From contig JADFGE010000250.1 in the NCBI GenBank assembly GCA_022567855.1, positions 1 through 5,014 of the forward strand: a stretch of DNA of 5,014 bases, in the 5' to 3' direction. Source of the stretch: Planctomycetota bacterium (lineage in GTDB: Bacteria; Planctomycetota; Phycisphaerae; Phycisphaerales; SM1A02). Made by a program: the position numbers and the translations under genes. Positions 1 through 4,321 of this stretch are shown here, piece after piece; the first letter of the stretch is position 1, and each line of letters starts with the position of its first letter. The notes beneath the pieces are model-generated. The model had not been told where the DNA came from and did no database searches. It was given only the letters and a program-made list of their open reading frames with translations.

Positions 1-162
1 GGTGTCCACGAAAGACTACCCAGAGCGCGAGGCGGGTCTATCACCGACGAGGCCAATTGCATAGTTCTTTGCCACTGTTGTCACCAATGGATTCATGAAC
101 ACCCAAGGCTGGCGACCGAGGAGGGATGGTTATCTCACCGTTCAGTAGGGCAGGAAGCGTGA
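1..162 (+). CDS. HNH endonuclease, C-terminal fragment (5' end outside the window)
   Basis: The frame is open from the left edge and ends at TGA 160-162, giving 53 visible residues. They carry the C-terminal half of an HNH (beta-beta-alpha metal) nuclease: HERLPRARGGS (first His at visible residue 3, followed by the basic RGG turn), Asn19, the LCHCCH segment (Cys24 and Cys27 as a probable zinc-knuckle pair, His28) and WIHEHP with His32. The ending ATEEGWL is also typical of small HNH proteins of phages and mobile elements. Members of this family are metal-dependent DNA nickases or endonucleases; phage versions often sit near packaging genes. Another cysteine-rich gene follows after 24 bases in the same frame, suggesting one transcription unit. 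The domain call is firm; substrate and biological role cannot be told from this fragment. Confidence 0.85.
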   Translation, partial: GVHERLPRARGGSITDEANCIVLCHCCHQWIHEHPRLATEEGWLSHRSVGQEA

Positions 163-172
163 GCGCTATGCC

Positions 173-180
173 AGAGGGGA
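173..180 (+). promoter_or_regulatory. Shine-Dalgarno selecting the TTG start at 187
   Basis: AGAGGGGA lies 6 bases before TTG 187. It decides the start of the next gene, because no ATG or GTG lies between the HNH stop codon and 187 in that frame. The ATG at 168 is in another frame and opens only a 5-codon peptide. Confidence 0.6.
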
Positions 181-186
181 AATAAG

Positions 187-684
187 TTGGGCTTCTTCAC
201 CCAGGTGTTGAGCTGCCGCGCGGCCATACAAACATTGAGAGCGTCCCTAGACCGGGATGAACCTGGTTGGACGGAGGCGACGTTCTACTGCCGGTGCTGT
301 AGGGATGACCATACCTTGGTCGCCGACAGCAAGCAGCTCCAACTCACACCAGGCGCCACCGCGGCTACACCGGCGAAGCATTCGGGGTTGCCACCTCTGA
401 AGCCCGGCGTTCCGGAAGGATATGGCCGATGGCACGAGACGGCCAGCGCCCAGATGGCGGCGCCCTGCGCTTGGGAGACTTGCCGGACCCCTGTGCATGT
501 CCACCAGGACGCCATGGGCCCTGTGAAGTCGGGCCATGCCGGCCAGGGTTATCTGGTGCAGCGCTGCCCGGCCTGCCACCGGTACAACGCTGTCCATCCC
601 ACCTACGGGAAGAGCGGCATCCGCACTTCGATGTTGGAAGGAGACACCCCGGTGATGCAGATGACGATGGGGAGGATGGGATGA
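187..684 (+). CDS. cysteine-rich zinc-ribbon-like protein, unknown function
   Basis: 165 residues from a TTG start with a good Shine-Dalgarno. I do not recognise the family. Visible features are three cysteine clusters: YCRCC at 34-38, CAWETC at 94-99 and RCPACHRYN at 126-134. The last two form a plausible four-Cys zinc ribbon (C94-x4-C99 and C127-x2-C130), with His65, His104, His106 and His131 as other possible ligands. There is no signal peptide or membrane segment, so a cytoplasmic protein is expected. It follows the HNH gene by 24 bases, and its stop codon overlaps the next start (ATGA at 681-684), so translational coupling is likely. The context resembles phage-type small-gene clusters in which zinc-ribbon proteins bind nucleic acid; that role is inferred. 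GTG 205 is a less likely alternative start. Confidence 0.6.
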   Translation: MGFFTQVLSCRAAIQTLRASLDRDEPGWTEATFYCRCCRDDHTLVADSKQLQLTPGATAATPAKHSGLPPLKPGVPEGYGRWHETASAQMAAPCAWETCRTPVHVHQDAMGPVKSGHAGQGYLVQRCPACHRYNAVHPTYGKSGIRTSMLEGDTPVMQMTMGRMG

Positions 685-908
685 GTAAGCCCATCGAGTT
701 TACGGCTGACGAAGTAGCCCTGTGCCCCAACGGGTGCGGCCCAATGTTGATGGTGACCGACGCTGATGTTGAACGCAACAGGTTTTTGGTGCGGGAAGCC
801 CGCGCTTTCTGTCGCAGGTGTCGCCACACGATGATGGTTGCCGACGAAAGGGGGCCGGAATGTTCAAACGATTCTGGCATTGCGTTCTCACTAGTTGGTT
901 CCAATTGA
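681..908 (+). CDS. small zinc-ribbon protein, unknown function
   Basis: 75 residues from ATG 681, which overlaps the preceding stop codon (ATGA). GGAGG at 671-675 gives a Shine-Dalgarno with 5-base spacing, which fixes this start within a longer open frame. The protein has the spacing of a compact zinc ribbon: C15-x3-C19 (LCPNGCGPML) and C44-x2-C47 (FCRRCRHTM), separated by 24 residues including a charged stretch DADVERNRFLVREAR. An extra Cys61 lies near the C-terminus. No transmembrane segment is seen. Proteins of this shape are usually nucleic-acid-binding or protein-interaction modules, but the function is not known. The tight coupling suggests it is made together with the 165-residue protein and perhaps acts with it. 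Confidence 0.65.
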   Translation: MSKPIEFTADEVALCPNGCGPMLMVTDADVERNRFLVREARAFCRRCRHTMMVADERGPECSNDSGIAFSLVGSN

Positions 909-939
909 CCACGGTGAACAACATAGACGGGAGGTAATG

Positions 940-1056
940 ATGCCAAAGCCGAAACGCACCCGTGGAACGAACCCCCGGAGTGGCCCCGCCTCAACGGCCA
1001 CGGGCGTCAAACGGTCGCCTGGCGGTTGGACGCTCCCGGCTGGTATACTTTTGTAG
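940..1056 (+). CDS. 38-residue basic small protein, hypothetical
   Basis: A short frame starting MPKPKRTRGTNPRSG and ending PAGILL before TAG 1054-1056. A near-perfect Shine-Dalgarno GGGAGGT (929-935) precedes two consecutive ATG codons. The second, at 940, has a sensible spacing of about 5 bases; the first, at 937, is too close to it. The gene starts 31 bases after the previous stop, consistent with an operon. The N-terminal half is very basic (Lys/Arg-rich), the middle is Ser/Thr/Pro/Gly-rich and the end is hydrophobic. I know no family for it. The strong ribosome binding site is the main evidence that it is translated; the length is too short for composition to decide. Confidence 0.5.
   Translation: MPKPKRTRGTNPRSGPASTATGVKRSPGGWTLPAGILL
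1041..1049 (+). promoter_or_regulatory. possible extended -10 promoter
   Basis: TGGTATACT matches an extended -10 element (TG-N-TATACT, hexamer at 1044-1049). It stands in the last codons of the 38-residue gene and upstream of the repeat protein. No good -35 hexamer lies 16-18 bases upstream; TTGGAC at 1026-1031 is only 12 bases away. A transcript starting near 1056 would carry the hairpin at 1087-1135 in its leader. The match is suggestive only. Confidence 0.3.
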
Positions 1057-1086
1057 CGACAATCATCGAGTGGGCGAGCCTGTCTG

Positions 1087-1135
1087 AAGCCGGCGTCGTG
1101 ATGTCTCGGCGTCGCCGTTGACGCCGTGCCGGCTT
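1087..1135 (+). other. nested stem-loop in the leader of the repeat-protein gene
   Basis: The outer arms AAGCCGGC (1087-1094) and GCCGGCTT (1128-1135) are perfect 8-bp complements. Inside them CGGCGTC (1107-1113) and GACGCCG (1120-1126) form a 7-bp stem with a 6-base loop. No T-tract follows, so a canonical intrinsic terminator is unlikely. It could end or attenuate the upstream transcript, or structure the leader of the next gene. The alternative TTG start at 1118 falls in the inner loop. Confidence 0.4.
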
Positions 1136-1183
1136 GAGGCTCCACCCTTCGCCGCCGCTGAAGCCGCCACGCCAAGCGATGCA

Positions 1184-2092
1184 ATGGCCGCCAAGCAATC
1201 TCCATTGACGATCGGGCAGATCCTCGCCTGGGCCGACGCCCATTTGTCCCGCACCGGGACGTGGCCCATCTCGCGCTCCGGTCCGGTCTACGATCAGCCG
1301 GGCCGAACCTGGGAGGGCGTGAACTCGGCGCTGGCCAAGGGCGGATGCGGACTGCCCGGCGGAGATTCGTTGGCGCGGGTCCTGGATCGACGGCGCGGCG
1401 TGAAGTACACGCGGCGCTCATGGCCGGAGCTGTCCAGACCGAAAATCCTCGCGTGGGCTGACTATCACCACCAATGCACGGGTCGATGGCCGGACCGTGA
1501 CTCGGGACCGGTGCGCGGCGCCGCGGGGATATCCTGGGTCACGGTGGATCGGTATCTCAAGCAAGGCAACAAGACGCTGCCCGGCGGATCATCTTTGGCC
1601 AAACTGCTGCGCGACGGGCGAAACGTCTGGGACGGGCGAGGCAAGCCGCGCCTCACCGCCAACCTCATCCGCAAGTGGGCCAAGGAGCATCACGACGCCA
1701 CGGGACGCTGGCCGGTCACCATGTCCGGCAAGTTGTATGACAGGCCTAATGAAGATTGGGCGGCCATCGACATGGCCCTTCGCCACGGAAGGCGCGGACT
1801 GACCGGCGGGACCTCGTTGTCCCGGCTGCTGACTGAGCACTTCGGGGCTGGATACAACCCCCAACTCGGGCAACTGACGATTGAGAAGATCCTGGGCTGG
1901 GCCGACGCGCACCACGAGCGAACGAAGCGATGGCCGAGCCGCAAGGCCGGTGCAATTCTCGGGGCGCCGGGGGCCGCGACCTGGGGCGCGATCGACAGCC
2001 GGCTACGACTCGGCGGCCGAGGCCTTCGCGGCGGCACGACGTTGGCGAAGCTCCTGGACGAGCAGCGCCGACAGCCGCAGGCAATTCGGTGA
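1184..2092 (+). CDS. four-repeat protein, putative modular DNA-binding (HNH-repeat-like)
   Basis: 302 residues from ATG 1184. An in-frame TTG at 1118 would add 22 residues but lies inside a hairpin and lacks a Shine-Dalgarno. Almost the whole protein consists of four ~60-residue repeats at residues 8-67, 83-142, 157-216 and 231-291. Each follows the pattern: helix with (A/K/G)WA(D/K)xH, then TG(R/T)WP (TKRWP in the fourth), a variable SG segment, a central Trp with (I/V)(D/N)..L..G, then GL.GG(S/T/D)(S/T)L(A/S)(K/R)(L/V)L. There are no Cys pairs, signal peptide or membrane segment. I recall similar repeats in planctomycete proteins, but know no assigned function. The layout resembles the homing-endonuclease-associated HNH repeat and helicase-associated domains (helix, Gly-x-Trp-Pro turn, second Trp), so modular DNA binding is my inference. 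The start has only a weak ribosome binding site. Confidence 0.75.
   Translation: MAAKQSPLTIGQILAWADAHLSRTGTWPISRSGPVYDQPGRTWEGVNSALAKGGCGLPGGDSLARVLDRRRGVKYTRRSWPELSRPKILAWADYHHQCTGRWPDRDSGPVRGAAGISWVTVDRYLKQGNKTLPGGSSLAKLLRDGRNVWDGRGKPRLTANLIRKWAKEHHDATGRWPVTMSGKLYDRPNEDWAAIDMALRHGRRGLTGGTSLSRLLTEHFGAGYNPQLGQLTIEKILGWADAHHERTKRWPSRKAGAILGAPGAATWGAIDSRLRLGGRGLRGGTTLAKLLDEQRRQPQAIR
1205..2056 (+). repeat. four tandem protein repeats (about 222-225 bp period)
   Basis: Repeat units lie at 1205-1384, 1430-1609, 1652-1831 and 1874-2056. They are spaced 75, 74 and 74 codons apart, with linkers of 15, 14 and 14 residues. The similarity is clear at protein level (ILAWADAH, GRWP, GLPGGSSLAKLL-like blocks) but DNA identity is diverged, so these are old duplications kept by selection rather than recent copies. 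The linkers are variable and basic. Confidence 0.85.
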
Positions 2093-2234
2093 CCGCGGCC
2101 GCCATGAGTCACCGACACCGGAGCCGATCGCCCATATTCAGCCCAATATCACCCTCGAATCAGCCGATACCAGCCAAGCGCGATCCGACTGGATCGTGGC
2201 CGCTCAATCCAAGACATGATCGAGGGTCCAGGCC
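2093..2234. other. intergenic region with a small hairpin
   Basis: 142 bases lie between the repeat protein and the acidic protein. They contain a short perfect hairpin, CGATCC (2181-2186) - GACT - GGATCG (2191-2196), with no following T-tract. No convincing -35/-10 pair or intrinsic terminator is visible. Confidence 0.4.
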
Positions 2235-3011
2235 ATGCATATTTCGTCGATCCAGCCTCGCCAACCCGTCTTCTCGACCAGCCATCTTGAGAAACCGGTT
2301 CCGCTGGACAAATCAGCGGATAAGAAAGTAGACAGCGACGATGATAAGTCGGGGTCCGTAAAGACCGATAAGGTTCCCGGCGTAATTCGCCTGCTCGAAG
2401 CGGGGCACTTCAAAGGGGTCGCCGACGTCCGCCTGCGGATCAACTTCCACGATCAGTTGGAGCAGCGCGCCGCGGACAAAGCCGCGGACACCCTCCGGAG
2501 GGGCGCTGACGAGTTGGTGAAGACGACCGCGAGCAAGACCGACGAGGTCCTTACGTCTTTCGCCACTGACGAAGTGTCACGCGAAGCAGTTCAAGCATCG
2601 CTCGACGAGTTCTCCGAGTCCGTTGATACCACCCTCGCCACGGCATTGAAGGCCGACGACTTGGATCTCGATGCGATCACGTCCGATCTCCGCGCCGCCT
2701 TTGACGATCTGGTGGGCGGCCTCCGTGATCTGTTCGGGCCGGTCGAAGTGGATACGTTTGGCCCAGACACGCTCGTGTCCGTCGCGCCGACGGCCGGCGA
2801 TCCGCCTGCGATTGACGCGTTCGAAGCCGCCCTGACCGAACTGACTGACGCATTTGACCTGGCGTTGAGCAGCCTGATCGAATCGGTCGAATCGAGCGTG
2901 TATCTGCCTGATCCATCGCCCGCGCCGGGCAATGGCTCAGCCTACGACAAGTTCCTCGCGATCTACCACAACTTGGGCTCGGGCGCCTCGCAGCTTGACA
3001 CCGTCGCCTAA
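2235..3011 (+). CDS. acidic helical protein without Cys or Trp, unknown function
   Basis: 258 residues from ATG 2235, with GAGGG (2222-2226) 8 bases upstream. I do not recognise a named family. The first ~48 residues are polar and probably disordered (DKSADKKVDSDDDKSGS). Residues 49-71 form the most domain-like block (GVIRLLEAGHFKGVADVRLR and on to INF). Residues 75-230 are acidic and predicted helical, with amphipathic Leu/Ala/Phe spacing, broken near 170-195 by a Pro/Gly-rich loop. The tail (PDPSPAPGNGS) is followed by a short helix, YDKFLAIYHNL. There is no Cys or Trp, and no signal peptide or transmembrane segment. The bias, low aromatic content and long helical segments suggest a soluble scaffold, chaperone-like or exported structural protein, but nothing assigns a function. 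The next gene starts 69 bases later. Confidence 0.65.
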   Translation: MHISSIQPRQPVFSTSHLEKPVPLDKSADKKVDSDDDKSGSVKTDKVPGVIRLLEAGHFKGVADVRLRINFHDQLEQRAADKAADTLRRGADELVKTTASKTDEVLTSFATDEVSREAVQASLDEFSESVDTTLATALKADDLDLDAITSDLRAAFDDLVGGLRDLFGPVEVDTFGPDTLVSVAPTAGDPPAIDAFEAALTELTDAFDLALSSLIESVESSVYLPDPSPAPGNGSAYDKFLAIYHNLGSGASQLDTVA

Positions 3012-3080
3012 GCACGCCATCTTGCGTCGTGCGAGCTTGATCGTGCTTCTGCGTCACATCGAAACGCTGGGAGACCCCCG

Positions 3081-3518
3081 ATGAAACCGCTGATGAAACA
3101 GCTTCTGAATACCGTTGTCTTGTCGTTGCTCGTTTGTATCGTGGTGATCGGGTGCAAGAGCGCGGGCGTTACGATCGGCAAGTCCAGCGGGCCTTCGCCC
3201 GGCGTCCGCGGTGGACCGCCGCCACACGCTCCCGCCCACGGTTACCGCAGGAAATTCGGATACCACTACTATCCGGATCAGAACGTGTACTACGCACGAG
3301 ATCGCGGCACGTACTTCTGGCTTCAAGGCGAGACCTGGAAGGTGGGCGTTGAACTGCCGAGCCATATCGCGCTGAATCTGGGCGGTCACGTTTCGATCGA
3401 GCTCGACACCCAAACGCCCTACGAGCAGCACCAGGCCGTGGCCAAGAAACACCCGGGTAAGGGCCGAGGCAAAGGCAAAGGTCGCGGCCGAGGCCGAGGC
3501 AACAGCGGCCGAAGATGA
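3081..3518 (+). CDS. small lipoprotein with GPPPHAPAHGYR domain and Lys/Arg-Gly tail
   Basis: 145 residues from ATG 3081, with GGGAG (3069-3073) 7 bases upstream. The N-terminus is a lipoprotein signal: basic MKPLMKQ, a hydrophobic core (LLNTVVLSLLVCIVV), then the lipobox VIGC with the lipidated Cys at 25. A Gly/Pro linker leads to GPPPHAPAHGYR (45-56) and a Tyr-rich, probably all-beta domain to about residue 117, including FGYHYYPDQNVYY, YFWLQGETWKV, LPSHIALNLGG and IELDTQTPYEQH. I recall this GPPPxAPAHGYR...YYP...VYF arrangement from bacterial envelope proteins of unknown function. From residue 121 the tail is extremely basic: 12 Lys/Arg alternating with Gly up to position 140, ending NSGRR. 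The mature protein should be membrane-anchored and face the periplasm. The tail may bind nucleic acid, polyanionic glycans or acidic envelope components. An intrinsic terminator follows. Confidence 0.8.
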   Translation: MKPLMKQLLNTVVLSLLVCIVVIGCKSAGVTIGKSSGPSPGVRGGPPPHAPAHGYRRKFGYHYYPDQNVYYARDRGTYFWLQGETWKVGVELPSHIALNLGGHVSIELDTQTPYEQHQAVAKKHPGKGRGKGKGRGRGRGNSGRR

Positions 3519-3568
3519 ACAACTGATCCGCACCACGACCCCCACCGATCCCAATAGCGCCACCGACG

Positions 3569-3599
3569 CCCACGGATACCAATCCGTGGGTTTCTCTCT
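3569..3599 (+). terminator. intrinsic terminator after the lipoprotein gene
   Basis: A perfect 9-bp stem, CCCACGGAT (3569-3577) with ATCCGTGGG (3582-3590), has a 4-base loop and is followed at once by a pyrimidine/T-rich tract, TTTCTCTCT (3591-3599). It lies 51 bases after the lipoprotein stop codon on the same strand. Confidence 0.8.
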
Positions 3600-3640
3600 G
3601 CCCTCACGGTCGCCTCCGCTTCCCCTCGATCACCATCACG

Positions 3641-3760
3641 CTGGATCGCCGGTTTCGGTCGGATCATTCCGCTTGGGAAGGCTGGGCGCTGCTGAAAGCC
3701 CTTGAAATCCGGAGTGGGGGCGGACCCGCCAAGGCGACGTATTGGATGCTCTATGAGTAG
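3641..3760 (+). other. orphan coding-like stretch, possible gene remnant
   Basis: Between the terminator and the pilin gene, one frame reads LDRRFRSDHSAWEGWALLKA, then LEIRSGGGPAKATYWMLYE, and stops at TAG 3758-3760. The composition (three Trp, balanced charges, G/C-rich third positions) looks like real protein, unlike the other frames here. However, no ATG, GTG or TTG with a ribosome binding site precedes it, and the frame runs back without interruption through the terminator into the lipoprotein gene. It could be the tail of a decayed gene, or chance. I know no homologue. Confidence 0.25.
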
Positions 3761-3790
3761 GCCCCAGACAGACCGGAGAGGTCCGCTTGG

Positions 3791-3802
3791 CCGCCCGGGC
3801 GG
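3791..3802. promoter_or_regulatory. 12-bp GC palindrome just upstream of the pilin start
   Basis: CCGCCCGGGCGG is a perfect inverted repeat ending 8 bases before ATG 3811. It could be an operator half-site pair or simply GC-rich sequence; it also overlaps the region where a ribosome binding site would lie. Confidence 0.25.
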
Positions 3803-3810
3803 ATGGACGC

Positions 3811-4302
3811 ATGATCAACAGACAATCAAAGAACAGAGTCTATCGTCAGGGCTTCACGCTCATTGAGATTCTCATTGTCGTGGTGATCCTTGGCATACTT
3901 GCCTCTATTGTGATTGCGCAGTTTCGCAACGCCAGTGACGACGCGGTGAGAGCAACGTTTCTCACCAACGGCAAAACGTTCGTCGAGGCGGCGATGAGAT
4001 TCCGGCTGTATACCGGCCAGTACCTGGAGGATTCTAGCTCGGGCGCCTTGCCGGCCGGCTTCGAGCAATACGTGCAGCCGGAGAACTGGGTCGGCGGCAC
4101 GCCGATCGGCGGCGTGTGGGACGCCGAGCTCAATTCCTTTGGCATCACTTCTGCACTAGGCGTGCATTTCAACGGATCCGGAGCCACCCGCGATGACGCC
4201 TATATGGTTCAGCTCGACACTGCCGTCGACGACGGCGACCTCGCGACCGGCGGCTTCCGAAAAATCGCCGGCGATCGGTATTACTTCATCATCGTCGACT
4301 AA
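3811..4302 (+). CDS. GspG-like pseudopilin / type IV pilin-like protein
   Basis: 163 residues from ATG 3811; an in-frame TTG at 3787 is less likely. The N-terminus is a class III prepilin signal: a basic leader of 14 residues ending RQG, then FTLIEILIVVVILGILASIV, with cleavage between Gly14 and Phe15 by prepilin peptidase and Glu5 of the mature protein present (Glu19). The hydrophobic helix (about 15-38) anchors the pilin in the inner membrane and packs in the pseudopilus core. The globular part has the layout of GspG-type major pseudopilins: a long N-terminal helix, VGGTPIGGVWD (mid-domain), then an acidic loop DTAVDDGDLATGGF like the calcium-binding loop of type II pseudopilins, and a final beta strand YYFIIVD. 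No assembly genes (ATPase, platform, prepilin peptidase) are in the window, so it is a stand-alone gene here. Family placement is firm; whether it serves secretion, adhesion or DNA uptake is not known. Confidence 0.85.
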   Translation: MINRQSKNRVYRQGFTLIEILIVVVILGILASIVIAQFRNASDDAVRATFLTNGKTFVEAAMRFRLYTGQYLEDSSSGALPAGFEQYVQPENWVGGTPIGGVWDAELNSFGITSALGVHFNGSGATRDDAYMVQLDTAVDDGDLATGGFRKIAGDRYYFIIVD

Positions 4303-4321
4303 CCCGATTGATGGGGATTCG

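Noticed and set aside
1118..1183. TTG 1118 as start of the repeat protein
   Set aside because: The added 22 residues are not part of a repeat, no Shine-Dalgarno precedes it, and the codon lies in the loop of a strong hairpin. ATG 1184 sits 7 codons before the first repeat.
365..1421. Long minus-strand open frames (365-994 and 891-1421) opposite the small-gene cluster
   Set aside because: They are Arg/Ser/Pro/Ala-rich with no recognisable motif, and they overlap better-supported plus-strand genes with ribosome binding sites and cysteine motifs. They are expected by-products of GC-rich sequence.
1205..2056. CRISPR-like or DNA-level tandem array
   Set aside because: The periodicity is that of diverged protein repeats; the DNA units are not near-identical and there are no short repeat-spacer units.
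3010..3048. Terminator after the acidic protein (AAGCACG ... CGTGCTT)
   Set aside because: The loop is 25 bases, a competing pairing exists, and there is no T-tract.
3600..3786. Riboswitch or sigma-54 promoter upstream of the pilin
   Set aside because: No match to the c-di-GMP (GEMM) core or to a GG/GC -24/-12 pair could be found by eye.
3787..3810. TTG 3787 as start of the pilin
   Set aside because: It would only lengthen the prepilin leader from 14 to 22 residues; ATG 3811 gives a normal leader length.
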